Assembly: GCA_039978075.1 (NCBI GenBank)
Contig: JBDWCA010000003.1
Coordinates: 1 to 64,000 of the forward strand
From: Anderseniella sp039978075
Lineage (GTDB): Bacteria > Pseudomonadota > Alphaproteobacteria > Rhizobiales > Aestuariivirgaceae
DNA length: 64,000 nucleotides
Direction of reading: 5' to 3'
Positions 26,474 to 35,580 of the stretch are shown here, piece by piece; within the stretch, counting starts at the first letter, position 1; each line of letters begins with the position of its first letter. The notes under the pieces were generated by a model, which was not told where the DNA came from, did no database searches, and saw only the letters and a program-made list of their open reading frames with translations. A program made the translations under genes and the position numbers.

Positions 26474-27895
26474 TTGAGCGATCCGTCAGTTCAGGCACAA
26501 GACAGATCAGCTGTGGCCGGTATCAGCCAAATACCGCAAACAGGCGCCGAGCGGCTGGACCGACTGGCAGCCACGCTTCGCGCTGCGCAGCAAAGCAACT
26601 GTATCAAAGCCAGTGGCAAGATTTGCAGCATCGAGGCTTCGCAGGTTTTTGCCACCGGGCTTTCAACGATTGCCCAGCTCGGTGATCATGTTGAAATAGG
26701 CAGCGCCAATGACATCACCCTTGGAGAAATTGTATCGATCCAGCCGCAACGAGTGACGATAAAGCTCTTCAGAGAAGAATTACGCTGCAAAATCGGGGCA
26801 CGGGTTGTCGTTAGCGGGCAGCACCTGATCCATCCTCATCAAAGCTGGAAGGGCCGCATCATTGATGCGTTTGCACAGCCAATCGACGAGTTGGGCGCGC
26901 TGCAAAACGGATCACGTGCCCTGCCCGTCAAAACAGCTTCTCCACCGCCTCTGACGCGCAACCGGGTGGGGAAGATGGTGACGACCGGGATACTTGCGAT
27001 TGACCTTTTCACACCGGTATGCGCCGGCCAGCGGATGGGATTGTTTGCCGGATCAGGGGTTGGCAAATCAACACTCATGTCCATGTTTTCGAAAACGGAA
27101 GGGTTCGACACGATTGTCGTGGCCCTGGTTGGCGAACGCGGCAGAGAAGTACGTGAGTTCATCGAAGATGCGTTGGGCGACAATCTGCAGCGAACTGTCG
27201 TAGTTGTCGCGACAAGCGATGAAAGCGCTTTGAGGCGCCGGTTGGCGCCGCGCACGGCGATGACGATTGCGGAGTATTTCAGCAATGCCAATCAGAGTGT
27301 CTTGCTGATTGTAGACTCGATCACCAGGTACGCTCATGCTTGCCGTGATGTTGCGCTGAGCGCCGGCGAACTGCCGGTATCCAGAGGATATCCGCCAAGC
27401 ACCTTCGCAGAGATCGCCCAACTCCTGGAGCGGGCCGGACCCGGCACCGGAGATGAAGGGTCAATCACCGGCATTTTCTCGGTGCTGGTTGATGGAGACA
27501 ATACTGAAGAACCTGTGTCCGATACGCTTCGCGGCATTCTGGACGGCCACGTTGTACTGGATCGCAAGGTGGCGCAGGAAGGCAGGTACCCCGCCATAGA
27601 TCTTTTAACGTCAATATCGCGATTGGCCGACACCTTGTGGAGTGCAGAAGAACGAAAGCTGATCATCAAGTTGCGCTCAATGATCGAGCGGTATGAAGAC
27701 AGCCGCGACATTCGCTCCATTGGAGGCTACAAACCAGGCACCGATCCGGAACTTGATGAATGTGTCGAGTTGGTTCCCAGACTATACGGCGGGCTGATCC
27801 AGCATCCAAACTCCCCGAGGATCGAGGACGCATTCGCACACCTGTCTGCGCTGCTTGTGGACGGGCAACAACTGGAACAAATCCCGAAATCCTAG
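26474..27895 (+). CDS. fliI: Flagellum-specific export ATPase FliI
   Basis: ATPase that energises substrate unfolding and export at the flagellar base, with FliH and FliJ. The 473-residue protein has Walker A GSGVGKST at 193-200, Walker B SVLLIVDSITRYAHA and the SRGYPPSTF segment of the FliI/F1-beta-like family. The only sensible start is a TTG at 26474, just past the flgF stop; the frame is closed by a stop codon at 26447 and has no ATG before conserved sequence. A hairpin terminator follows at 27900-27926. Confidence 0.95.
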   Translation: MSDPSVQAQDRSAVAGISQIPQTGAERLDRLAATLRAAQQSNCIKASGKICSIEASQVFATGLSTIAQLGDHVEIGSANDITLGEIVSIQPQRVTIKLFREELRCKIGARVVVSGQHLIHPHQSWKGRIIDAFAQPIDELGALQNGSRALPVKTASPPPLTRNRVGKMVTTGILAIDLFTPVCAGQRMGLFAGSGVGKSTLMSMFSKTEGFDTIVVALVGERGREVREFIEDALGDNLQRTVVVVATSDESALRRRLAPRTAMTIAEYFSNANQSVLLIVDSITRYAHACRDVALSAGELPVSRGYPPSTFAEIAQLLERAGPGTGDEGSITGIFSVLVDGDNTEEPVSDTLRGILDGHVVLDRKVAQEGRYPAIDLLTSISRLADTLWSAEERKLIIKLRSMIERYEDSRDIRSIGGYKPGTDPELDECVELVPRLYGGLIQHPNSPRIEDAFAHLSALLVDGQQLEQIPKS

Positions 27896-27899
27896 CAAC

Positions 27900-27926
27900 A
27901 TACCGGCTCAGGCGAACCGGTATTTT
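27900..27926 (+). terminator. Rho-independent terminator after fliI
   Basis: ATACCGG (27900-27906) pairs with CCGGTAT (27917-27923) over a 10-bp loop and runs into TTTT, 5 bp after the fliI stop. It also separates fliI from the convergent minus-strand operon and could act weakly in both directions. Confidence 0.75.
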
Positions 27927-27945
27927 CCCATTACTCCGGAACCGG

Positions 27946-28416
27946 TCAGTGTCTCTGCACCAGTTTGTTGCGGACCATATCCATGGTGATGAAATTCAAC
28001 TGCTCTATCAAAACCTCATGCACCAGCTGAGACTTGAAACGGCTGTTCACGTTTTTCAGAATACCTCCGGTGAACTCCGTGAGGTCATACTTTTCAAGCT
28101 TCTCAAAATCGATAGTGGTGCTGCCATAAATAGTGCGGAATGCCTCATCCAGGAGAAATACATCAAGCGGGACAGGCAGTGATTGTTTCTGATGGGCATC
28201 CACGGTGTAGACCAGCTGCGCCAGAACATAACCCTGGACCTTGTTGTCCCTGACTATCGGTACTGTGATTGTTTCGGTTTTCACATAGTCGAGGCCAGCC
28301 AGAAACTCGTCTTCCTTGGCATTGAGAGCGTTGTTTGATGACCACATCAAACCACCGTAGACCCCACCGATGGCGATCAGGATTGCCCACACGCCGACGA
28401 ACAGATACCGCACCAT
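27946..28416 (-). CDS. Uncharacterised single-span membrane protein, possibly FliL-like
   Basis: A 156-residue protein with an N-terminal membrane helix (about 5-25) and a periplasmic domain of about 125 residues. The domain alternates beta-type segments (ETITVPIVRDNKVQGYVLAQLVYTVD) with a long amphipathic C-terminal helix region (GGILKNVNSRFKSQLVHEVLIEQLNF). The layout, membrane anchor plus a small domain ending in a long helix, recalls FliL, but no firm signature is present and a separate fliL lies at 49992. It is the last gene of the long flgE operon, 5 bp after the FlgN-like gene, so a flagellar role is likely. Confidence 0.7.
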   Translation of the reverse strand: MVRYLFVGVWAILIAIGGVYGGLMWSSNNALNAKEDEFLAGLDYVKTETITVPIVRDNKVQGYVLAQLVYTVDAHQKQSLPVPLDVFLLDEAFRTIYGSTTIDFEKLEKYDLTEFTGGILKNVNSRFKSQLVHEVLIEQLNFITMDMVRNKLVQRH

Positions 28417-28421
28417 CTGAG

Positions 28422-28862
28422 TTATCGGCCCACTGTGTATGTGCCGTCGGATTCCTCATCGCGAATAGCTTTCTTGATGGTCTCGGACACGCTGCGCGAT
28501 GCCTCCAGATGAACCTTCAGCGCCTCGCCGTTCAGACTGAGCGCCTGGCGCAATTCCATGATCTGGCCATGGACCACCTGATCAACTGGCAACTGGCCCA
28601 TCCGACGCGTCATCCGGGACAGCTCCAGCAGATAAAGCGTCTTGCTATTGGTGATTTCGGTGATGTCGGCCAATGGGTCCTTGTTGAGCAGTTCAACTTC
28701 TTCTTCCAGAATTTTACGCAGCCCTTTCGCCACGCGCATGATTGCCGAAACCTCGGTTGCCGCCGATGCCCTGATAGCTGTTGGCAGAACAGTACCCGAC
28801 TTGATACGGCCTACTTTTGCTGCTGCTTCTCTGTTGTATTCAATGCCGGTTGAAGGTTGCAT
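28422..28862 (-). CDS. Putative FlgN-like flagellar chaperone
   Basis: A 146-residue all-helical soluble protein. The helix KGLRKILEEEVELLNKDPLADITEITNSKTLYLLELSRMTR resembles the long helix of FlgN, the export chaperone for the hook-junction proteins FlgK and FlgL. The last third is more variable, as in FlgN. A GGAAGA site precedes the ATG. It lies in the same operon as flgK and flgL, which supports the idea. The assignment rests on helix pattern and position, not on a diagnostic motif. Confidence 0.6.
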   Translation of the reverse strand: MQPSTGIEYNREAAAKVGRIKSGTVLPTAIRASAATEVSAIMRVAKGLRKILEEEVELLNKDPLADITEITNSKTLYLLELSRMTRRMGQLPVDQVVHGQIMELRQALSLNGEALKVHLEASRSVSETIKKAIRDEESDGTYTVGR

Positions 28863-28904
28863 TGTGTTTCTTCCATTACATTGATGAATTAGCTAGACAC
28901 CGCG

Positions 28905-29612
28905 TTACCGGTCCGTTGCAGGCAATCTTTCGCGGCTTTCCCGTTCCTCACCGAGTAGTGAAAGAAAGTTCTGAATTGAGCTGAGCATGGTGGCAAAGTT
29001 CAGATCGAGGTGGCCATTGTCAGCTTCAGAACTTCTGGCAAAAGATGCAGGTGTGGCTGCAGGGACATGAACAGCGGCTGTAACCGGCGCCGGCACGATT
29101 TGTTTGGCTATCCCCAAAGTCCCGGTTTCAGCAAGTTGCTGGCCCAGAACTGTCGCCATCTGTGTCCGTGCCCTGTCGCTAGACATCGCCGCACTGCCTT
29201 CGGCAGACGTGTCCTTAGGCAGGATGAACTGCAACATCTGCTGCAGAAAGAACCCCTCAACCTTTTTTGCAGCCGCCAGTTCAGGTGACTCCACGGCCGC
29301 CTTGCCTGGCGGGTTGATCCGCGATGCATTTTGCTGTGCCTGAGCACTCTCGACAGGCGTAGCTGCGGTTCGAACAATATTGAAGTTCTGCTTGACTTTG
29401 GGTTCCGACGCGCGGTCCAGCACCTGCACGAAACTGGCGGCTTCAACGCGAACGCCCGGCCTATGTTGCTGACCACCCGTATCGTGCGCGAGCTGGACTG
29501 TTGGTGAGGGGTTTGCCACCGCATGCAAACGGACGGTTGCCTGTTTCATTCTGCCTGGATCAGCGCTTTGGATCACGCCCGCGATCAGGTCAATTCCAGT
29601 GCCAATATTCAT
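28905..29612 (-). CDS. Rod-binding (FlgJ N-terminal-like) protein
   Basis: A 235-residue protein whose middle segment AKKVEGFFLQQMLQFILPKD (about 118-140) is the core of the rod-binding FlgJ N-terminal domain, which caps the growing rod. There is no muramidase domain; the separate SLT protein at 40899-41501 may supply that activity. The N- and C-terminal parts are low-complexity and Ala/Thr/Pro-rich. GGAGG lies seven bases before the ATG at 29612; the longer open frame is not supported. Confidence 0.75.
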   Translation of the reverse strand: MNIGTGIDLIAGVIQSADPGRMKQATVRLHAVANPSPTVQLAHDTGGQQHRPGVRVEAASFVQVLDRASEPKVKQNFNIVRTAATPVESAQAQQNASRINPPGKAAVESPELAAAKKVEGFFLQQMLQFILPKDTSAEGSAAMSSDRARTQMATVLGQQLAETGTLGIAKQIVPAPVTAAVHVPAATPASFARSSEADNGHLDLNFATMLSSIQNFLSLLGEERESRERLPATDR

Positions 29613-29677
29613 ATCTACGCCTCCAGTTTTACTACACCGATCACATCGAAATTTCCATCGAGCTTTACAGTAAGCCA

Positions 29678-30085
29678 TCAAGCTTTCGGGAGGCTTGCGC
29701 GCAGAACGCTGGTTTCCGAGACCTCATCCCGGTCTGTTTCCTGCTTGTCGGACACCATTGAACGCACTGCATCTGTGTATTTCGCCTGTACCAGCTCAAG
29801 CCGGGCCGCGTGCTCGCGAACCATCTCGTGCTGGTTTTCCAGAAGGTTGCCGATGATGGACTGTCTATGCACATAGGAACGCAACATGTCCGTCAGCAGG
29901 ACACCGCCAGACATAATGCTGTTCTGCTCGCCGGATAACTGTCCCAGCGCCTGCTTCTCGCGCTGCCGAAGATTTTCCAGTTCATTTTGCAGAATCACCC
30001 GCCTGCCCTCCTCCAGGTCGCGCAGAGCTTGCTGAAGTTTCACGAGGCGGCTTGTACGCTGAACCCTGTCCGATCTCCTAGCCAT
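29678..30085 (-). CDS. Putative FliJ-like export chaperone
   Basis: A 135-residue highly charged, predicted coiled-coil protein: RTSRLVKLQQALRDLEEGRRVILQNELENLRQREKQAL, then a second long helix. Length, composition and position with fliR and flhA fit FliJ, the export-apparatus stalk that works with FliI and FlhA. The first ATG is at 30085 and overlaps the fliR end by 8 bp; a TTG at 30103 is less likely. FliJ sequences diverge strongly, so the call is tentative. Confidence 0.65.
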   Translation of the reverse strand: MARRSDRVQRTSRLVKLQQALRDLEEGRRVILQNELENLRQREKQALGQLSGEQNSIMSGGVLLTDMLRSYVHRQSIIGNLLENQHEMVREHAARLELVQAKYTDAVRSMVSDKQETDRDEVSETSVLRASLPKA

Positions 30086-30830
30086 TGCGTAACCAGTTGG
30101 CAAAGTAGTCTTCGAACAGCACCAGCATTTCTGGAAGGGTGAAATAGGTCAGTAGCAAACCTCCGAATATGACAAACGGCATTGAGACAAAGAACACCGG
30201 CATGTTGGGTTGCAGCTTGTTGCTGACCCCAACGGCAACATTGACCACGATGGCGTAGACGAGAAACGGTGACGTTATTCGAAGGGTGAGCAGGAAGGCT
30301 CTGCCTGCCCCCTCAATGATCGAAATAATGGCAAGTTCCTGATCGAAACCGGTCGATGGCGGCATCGCCGTGTAAGATGCCAACAGCGCGCGGATGACTT
30401 CCCAGTGCAGGTCGAGCAGGAACATCAACATGGTTGCCGCCAGCGACATTATCGTCGCCAACTGCGGAACCGGGTCCGCGTCCACTACCTGTAGTCCTGA
30501 TATCTGTCCCAACCCGATAAAGTTCGCAGCAGCGGTTGCAGCAAACTGCAACGCACCAAAGTAAAGACGGCCCAGGAAACCGATAAAGCCTCCGATCAGG
30601 CACTCTGTGACCACATGCTGAAGGAAGTCCGACGATTTGGCAGCGCTTGCGAGCGCGCGCAGGCCACCCGGTTCGAGCGGCACCAGAGTTATCGACAACA
30701 TCAGGGCAATCAGCAGCCGGACACGCATGGGAACCCTCATGCTGGATAGTCCGGGCATGATCATCAGGCATGTGCCCAGGCGGCAGAAAATGAGGATCGC
30801 CATGTTGATATCTGTCGCCTGAAAGGCCAT
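30078..30830 (-). CDS. fliR: Flagellar export gate protein FliR
   Basis: Integral membrane component of the export gate, 250 residues with about six helices. Family sequence includes ILIFCRLGTCLMIMPGLSSMRVPMRVR near the start and LQFAATAAANFIGLGQISG in the middle. Its ATG at 30830 overlaps the flhA stop by one base (TGATG), so translation is coupled. The longer upstream open frame lies inside flhA and is not real. Confidence 0.93.
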   Translation of the reverse strand: MAFQATDINMAILIFCRLGTCLMIMPGLSSMRVPMRVRLLIALMLSITLVPLEPGGLRALASAAKSSDFLQHVVTECLIGGFIGFLGRLYFGALQFAATAAANFIGLGQISGLQVVDADPVPQLATIMSLAATMLMFLLDLHWEVIRALLASYTAMPPSTGFDQELAIISIIEGAGRAFLLTLRITSPFLVYAIVVNVAVGVSNKLQPNMPVFFVSMPFVIFGGLLLTYFTLPEMLVLFEDYFANWLRNG

Positions 30831-32920
30831 CAGGACAGGCTGTCTACCGTGTCGGTCTGAACATTCCGGGCAATCTCGACCTGAGACAAAACCGGCAATG
30901 CGGGGAACAACCGCTCGGTTATCATTCGAACATAGGTTCTGGCTTCGGGCGCGGTCACCAATGCAAACCGGCACCCATTGTCCTGCAGGCTTGCCGCCTT
31001 GGCCTTGAGGTCGGCGCAAAACTCTTCAATGTGGGGCGGGTCGATGTCGAACTGCACAACCTCACCCTTTGCATCGCGGCGCAGCGCCTTGTGAAACAGC
31101 ATTTCCCACTTTTCGCCCAGCCGGAGGACATTCAAAGCCCCATCGCTTGCCAGGTCACCGCAGATCTGCGGCGCCAGCCTGGTGCGGACCTGTTCCAGGA
31201 TGAGTTCGGATTTTCGGGTGTAGGCGACAACTTCGGCAACCGCCTCGAGTATCTGGTTCATATTGCGGATCGACACCCGCTCATTCAGAAGCAGCTTCAA
31301 TATGGCCAGCAGTCCGGAATTGGTTATGTGGGACGGGCTGATGTCGTCAAACAGTTTGCGGTAGGCAGGTTCCAGATTGTCGACCAGTGCCTGCTGGTCC
31401 TTGAATGAAAACAACTGACCGAGGTTGGAGCGAATGATTTCACTCAGGTGTGTCAACAACACTGAAAGAGGATCAATTGTCTGAAGACCTTCCCGGCCTG
31501 CTTCCTTGGCAAGAACATTGGGAAGCCACATGGCTCGCATTCCAAATGCCGGTTCCAGCACTTCGTCGCCAGGGAAGTCGTGATCCTGGTTCTGATCCAG
31601 AATAATGAGCATCTGGCCAAGGTGAAGCTGTCCGCGGTCTGCGGGTGTTCCGTGTATCTTGATCAGGTAGTTGCTCTGGCCCAGTTCAATATCATCACTT
31701 ACCTTTATCTCGGGCACGACAAACCCGTATTCCTTTGCAAACCTGCGCCGCATCTTTGCGACCCTTGTTGCCAGTTCGCCACCGGGCGCGGCAAGTTTCG
31801 CAGACAGGTGTTTTCCCAGGCAAAGTTCTATCTCTGCAGTCTTGAGCTGGTTTTGAATGGAGCCTTCCTTCTCCAGTTGCTTTTCCTCATTTGCCCGATT
31901 TTCCTCCATCTGCAGTTCGTCGACCTGTCGCTTCCGGCGCAATGGCAGAATGTAAGCGATGCTGCCAAGAACCCCCCCCAGAATCATGAACGGCAAGAAC
32001 GGCAGCCCCGGCATGAGGGCCAGCGCGCCCATCAACATTGCCGAAACGCCGAGCGCTTTCGGATAGCGTACAATCTGGCCCAGGAGCGCTTCTTCGGCAG
32101 ATCCGCGGGTGCCGCCCTTGGATACCAGAAGACCGGCCGCCAGCGATACGATCAGGGCCGGTATCTGGGAAACCAGACCGTCACCAACAGACAATTTGGT
32201 AAAAATATCCGCGGCTTCAGCGAGCTGTAAATCGTGCCTCGTCACGCCGATCACGATACCACCGAAGATGTTGACAGCCGTGATAATCAACCCTGCAACT
32301 GCATCTCCACGCACAAACTTGGAGGCACCATCCATGGCGCCGAAGAATGAACTTTCTTCCTCAAGCTCCATGCGTCGACGCTGAGCTTCCTTGTCATCAA
32401 TCAGGCCTGCCGACAGATCCGCGTCAATCGCCATCTGCTTGCCGGGGATTGCGTCCAGAGTGAAGCGGGCACCCACTTCGGCAATACGCGTGGCGCCCTT
32501 GGTGATGACCATGAAATTCACCGTGATCAGTATGATGAAAACGATCACACCGATAACGAAGTCATTGCTCATTATCAGTTCTGCAAAACCACTGATGATG
32601 AAGCCGGCGGCGGTCGTTCCGGTGGCGCCGTCAGACAGGATGAGCCGCGTTGTCGCGATGTTCAAAGATAATCGCAACATTGTCGCTATCAGCAAAATCG
32701 TCGGGAAGGCTGAAAAGTCCAGCGGCTTCTTGATCCACAAGGCAACCATCAAGATCACGACAGACAGTGCAATTGAAAACGCCAACCCAAGGTCTATCAA
32801 TACAGCCGGAACCGGCAGGAACAACGTCGACAGTATAATCGTGACACCGATGGCCAGGCCAACATCGCTTTTCGGCGAAGTCAGGAGAGTCAGCTCATGT
32901 GTCTTGTATGGATTTGTCAT
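30830..32920 (-). CDS. flhA: Flagellar export gate protein FlhA
   Basis: A 696-residue export-gate protein. The N-terminal half has eight membrane helices (about 20-320). It includes the conserved DFSAFPTILLIATMLRLSLNIATTRLIL, the FVIGVIVFIILITVNFMVITKGATRIAEV loop and GKQMAIDADLSAGLI. The C-terminal cytoplasmic half binds chaperone-substrate complexes and forms the nonameric ring. The gene follows fliQ after a 71-bp gap and is coupled to fliR. Confidence 0.97.
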   Translation of the reverse strand: MTNPYKTHELTLLTSPKSDVGLAIGVTIILSTLFLPVPAVLIDLGLAFSIALSVVILMVALWIKKPLDFSAFPTILLIATMLRLSLNIATTRLILSDGATGTTAAGFIISGFAELIMSNDFVIGVIVFIILITVNFMVITKGATRIAEVGARFTLDAIPGKQMAIDADLSAGLIDDKEAQRRRMELEEESSFFGAMDGASKFVRGDAVAGLIITAVNIFGGIVIGVTRHDLQLAEAADIFTKLSVGDGLVSQIPALIVSLAAGLLVSKGGTRGSAEEALLGQIVRYPKALGVSAMLMGALALMPGLPFLPFMILGGVLGSIAYILPLRRKRQVDELQMEENRANEEKQLEKEGSIQNQLKTAEIELCLGKHLSAKLAAPGGELATRVAKMRRRFAKEYGFVVPEIKVSDDIELGQSNYLIKIHGTPADRGQLHLGQMLIILDQNQDHDFPGDEVLEPAFGMRAMWLPNVLAKEAGREGLQTIDPLSVLLTHLSEIIRSNLGQLFSFKDQQALVDNLEPAYRKLFDDISPSHITNSGLLAILKLLLNERVSIRNMNQILEAVAEVVAYTRKSELILEQVRTRLAPQICGDLASDGALNVLRLGEKWEMLFHKALRRDAKGEVVQFDIDPPHIEEFCADLKAKAASLQDNGCRFALVTAPEARTYVRMITERLFPALPVLSQVEIARNVQTDTVDSLS

Positions 32921-32991
32921 TTTTGCAATCTGAAAAGGAACAACAAGCCCCTGGAGCCAACCTTGCCGGCCGCAACCTGCGCCCGCGATCG

Positions 32992-33261
32992 CTAATTGAA
33001 ACCGGTTTCAATGCGGCCATAGGTGAGCTGGGTAAGAGTTTGCATCTGGCTGCCAATGAAGGGGGCCGAGAAAATGATGACCACCAGAACCACCACGATC
33101 TTTGGAACGAAGGTAAGCGTGATCTCCTGAATCTGGGTCAGCGCCTGCAACAGGCCAATGCCGACCCCGACGATCATCGTCGATCCAATGACCGGGCCCG
33201 ATGCCACAATCACCGTCCAGATGGCCGCCTGAATGAGTTCGAGCGCGTCTACCTCGTTCAA
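32992..33261 (-). CDS. fliQ: Flagellar export gate protein FliQ
   Basis: An 89-residue export-gate subunit with two membrane helices. AAIWTVIVASGPVIGSTMIVGVGIGLLQALTQIQEITLTFVPK contains the family signature GLLQALTQIQE. The length equals the usual FliQ. It sits between flgD and flhA on the minus strand. Confidence 0.95.
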   Translation of the reverse strand: MNEVDALELIQAAIWTVIVASGPVIGSTMIVGVGIGLLQALTQIQEITLTFVPKIVVVLVVIIFSAPFIGSQMQTLTQLTYGRIETGFN

Positions 33262-33267
33262 ACCTGC

Positions 33268-33669
33268 TCACCCCACAGTTTCAATATCGGAGACATTGAG
33301 CGCGGCACCGCCGTCCAGATTGACAGTAGTCTGCCCTGCTACCTGGCTGATGCTCACGACAGTGCCGGTTGTTTGCCCGTCACTGCTGGTTACAGACCGG
33401 CCGATGAGGCCTGCGCCTTGTCCAAACGCCATGGTGCTCAACAGGGAGTCCAGCTTGGCATTACTCTGCAGTTGCTGTTCAACCGATGAGAATGATGCAA
33501 GCTGAGACAGATACTCTGCGGAATCCGTCGGGTTTGTGGGATCCTGATTTCGCATCTGAGTGACCAGCAGTTGAAGAAATGCATCATAGTCCACTGTAGT
33601 CGGTGTTGGAGTGCTGGCTGCAGTTGACGGAGAGGTTCCGGTTACCGGGTTGGTTCCATTGATTTCCAT
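33268..33669 (-). CDS. flgD: Flagellar hook capping protein FlgD
   Basis: A 133-residue hook-cap protein, the short form usual in Rhizobiales. It has the conserved N-terminal region YDAFLQLLVTQMRNQDPTNPTDSAEYLSQLASFSSVEQQ and a short C-terminal beta segment. The usual FnIII/Tudor cap domains are reduced. It lies 5 bp after flbT in the flgE operon. Confidence 0.93.
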   Translation of the reverse strand: MEINGTNPVTGTSPSTAASTPTPTTVDYDAFLQLLVTQMRNQDPTNPTDSAEYLSQLASFSSVEQQLQSNAKLDSLLSTMAFGQGAGLIGRSVTSSDGQTTGTVVSISQVAGQTTVNLDGGAALNVSDIETVG

Positions 33670-33674
33670 TATGT

Positions 33675-34145
33675 CTATCCTTTCCTTGAAACGGCTGAGT
33701 TGGCTACAGCCTCGTTTGCCTGGTCTGCAGCAAGCAAACCGAGCGACGAGAAGGTGCCGGCGTACGTTTCAGCTTCCAGATGAAAAAGCCCCTTCAATGA
33801 GCGCAGCGCGTCATAGTCTCTTTCGCTCATGACCTCGCTGTCGGCGATCTTCAGGCCATGCTGAATTTGAGGGTCCTGGTAGGCCCCCAGCATCGCTGCC
33901 GACATGCCCCGATAAAGCTGCATGATATTGGGCCGGTTGGCCGGATCGATGAGCATGCTCTGAACGACGAAGTACAGCTGCCGCAATGGGGTAGTGACGT
34001 CTTCAGGTTGCAGCACATGGGAGCCGAGCAGGAACGTAACGTTGTTCAGAAACTCGACACCGACCTTGCGGTCGACCCGGATGACTGCACCATTGATGAA
34101 TACCTTCTGGTTGGCCTGTACGGCCAACTTGAAACTCGAACTCAA
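33675..34145 (-). CDS. flbT: Flagellin synthesis regulator FlbT
   Basis: A 156-residue FlbT protein, which in alphaproteobacteria controls flagellin mRNA stability or translation. The N-terminal FKLAVQANQKVFINGAVIRVDRK, FLLGSHVLQPEDVTTPLRQLYFVVQ and the helix LSMLIDPANRP-like segment fit the family. It overlaps flaF by 4 bp (ATGA), the usual flaF-flbT pair. Confidence 0.93.
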   Translation of the reverse strand: MSSSFKLAVQANQKVFINGAVIRVDRKVGVEFLNNVTFLLGSHVLQPEDVTTPLRQLYFVVQSMLIDPANRPNIMQLYRGMSAAMLGAYQDPQIQHGLKIADSEVMSERDYDALRSLKGLFHLEAETYAGTFSSLGLLAADQANEAVANSAVSRKG

Positions 34146-34489
34146 GACAAGCCCTCCTTGATCATGCGGGTGATATCCATGATTCCCTTGAAATTCTCAC
34201 TGTCGCCCTGACGAATGGCCTCACATTCCTTGATCACCCAGATGCCAATCGAGATGAGGCTGGCGCGCAACTCCGGCGGCAAATGGTTTTCCTTGTTGCC
34301 GAGGTCCTCCACCAGCATGCACCAGAGTTGCCGGGTGATATGCAGAGCCTCAACGGCCTCGGTCGACCTGCCCCCCTTGGACTGTGCTAATTCCAAGAGC
34401 TCCATCGACCGGCCGAGGGCTTCTGCCTCCGCCCCTCTTGCCTGAGTTTCGCAATCTACAGATGTCTCGGAATATGAATTTGAGTACAT
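34142..34489 (-). CDS. flaF: Flagellar biosynthesis regulator FlaF
   Basis: A 115-residue helical protein of the FlaF family, the partner and counterpart of FlbT in controlling flagellin secretion and synthesis. LHITRQLWCMLVEDLGNKENHLPPELRASLISIGIWVIKE is the conserved core. The ATG at 34489 lies 34 bp after flgL. The C-terminus is coupled to flbT by the ATGA overlap. Confidence 0.93.
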   Translation of the reverse strand: MYSNSYSETSVDCETQARGAEAEALGRSMELLELAQSKGGRSTEAVEALHITRQLWCMLVEDLGNKENHLPPELRASLISIGIWVIKECEAIRQGDSENFKGIMDITRMIKEGLS

Positions 34490-34523
34490 GGATCAAAAAA
34501 CAACCTATTCTTGATGTGAATTT

Positions 34524-35576
34524 TCAGACGTAGTTGAGCAGGCTTAGCGATTGCAGCCGGGCAGTAAGGGAATAAGAGGTCTCGATCTGGGTGGTGAGCT
34601 GATTTACTCGCGAGGCGGCCTCGAAGGCATCAACACCCTCGAGCGCAGCGACATAGCTTTCGCTAATTCGCTTGCGGATTGTCATGACCTCGTTCTGTTC
34701 TGATATTTGCTGTTGAACCAGTCCAAGCCGTCCGCTCGCATCGTTCAGACTGGCCATGCCCTCAGCCACCTTGGACAAGGCCCTTTCAAAAACGACAGCC
34801 AGCGTTTCGGCATTGAGGGCTTCTCCACCCAGACCTGATACCATGGTCATTGCCGCCGAAATTGAACGAACACCTGTTTCGTTGGCGTTGATGCCTGTCT
34901 CAACCTTGAGGTTGGGACCGATGCGACTGCTTATGTTCTTGTCTTCAGCAGACGACCATGCCGCGCTCCACTGAACATCATCTTCAAAAATTGCGGAAAA
35001 TGTGCCGTCGATAAATGCTTCCATCGCAGCAGCCGTTATTGTCGATACAGCGGGGTCGTCAGGTGCAAAACCAAATTCAGTTACAAAGGCATTGTTGACC
35101 GCGGTTTGCGCGGTGCCACCTGGGTCACCCACAAACTCTGCCATGGGCTTCACATCAGTGTTAACCCCGGCAAACAGATACTGGCCGTTGGCGGAGGAGT
35201 TCATGATGGTTGTGAAATTCTGAAACTGTGTTGCCGTCTCCTCAATCGCAATGCCTACCGTGCCTTGAGAACCGAGCGCGGTCGTCAAACTGGAAACTAT
35301 TGACTGGGCGCTGGACGTAACAGCTGCGACCGACGATTGAATAAGGTCAAGACGCGTGGCCACCAAAGCATTGGAATTCAGGATACCTTCCAGGCGACTT
35401 TGCTCTGCCCGCAGGGTTATCGGTCCGCCGGACCTCGGCCCCAGCGCAAGATTGACATCCGCGTGACGGCCCGTTGTGACTTCGGTCTGTCGCTGGGCAA
35501 GTTCAAGCTGCGTACGCTGCAGGGTGAGCTTCACGTTGTTGTAAAGTGCGCTGGTGGAAACATGTGAAAGTTCCAT
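34524..35576 (-). CDS. flgL: Flagellar hook-filament junction protein FlgL
   Basis: A 350-residue flagellin-like junction protein. The N-terminal coiled coil (SALYNNVKLTLQRTQLELAQRQTEVTTGR) and the C-terminal helix (EASRVNQLTTQIETSYSLTARLQSLSLLNYV) pack together as in flagellins. The conserved QYLFAGVN segment is present. The ATG follows the flgK stop by only four bases. Confidence 0.92.
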   Translation of the reverse strand: MELSHVSTSALYNNVKLTLQRTQLELAQRQTEVTTGRHADVNLALGPRSGGPITLRAEQSRLEGILNSNALVATRLDLIQSSVAAVTSSAQSIVSSLTTALGSQGTVGIAIEETATQFQNFTTIMNSSANGQYLFAGVNTDVKPMAEFVGDPGGTAQTAVNNAFVTEFGFAPDDPAVSTITAAAMEAFIDGTFSAIFEDDVQWSAAWSSAEDKNISSRIGPNLKVETGINANETGVRSISAAMTMVSGLGGEALNAETLAVVFERALSKVAEGMASLNDASGRLGLVQQQISEQNEVMTIRKRISESYVAALEGVDAFEAASRVNQLTTQIETSYSLTARLQSLSLLNYV

Positions 35577-35580
35577 GACG

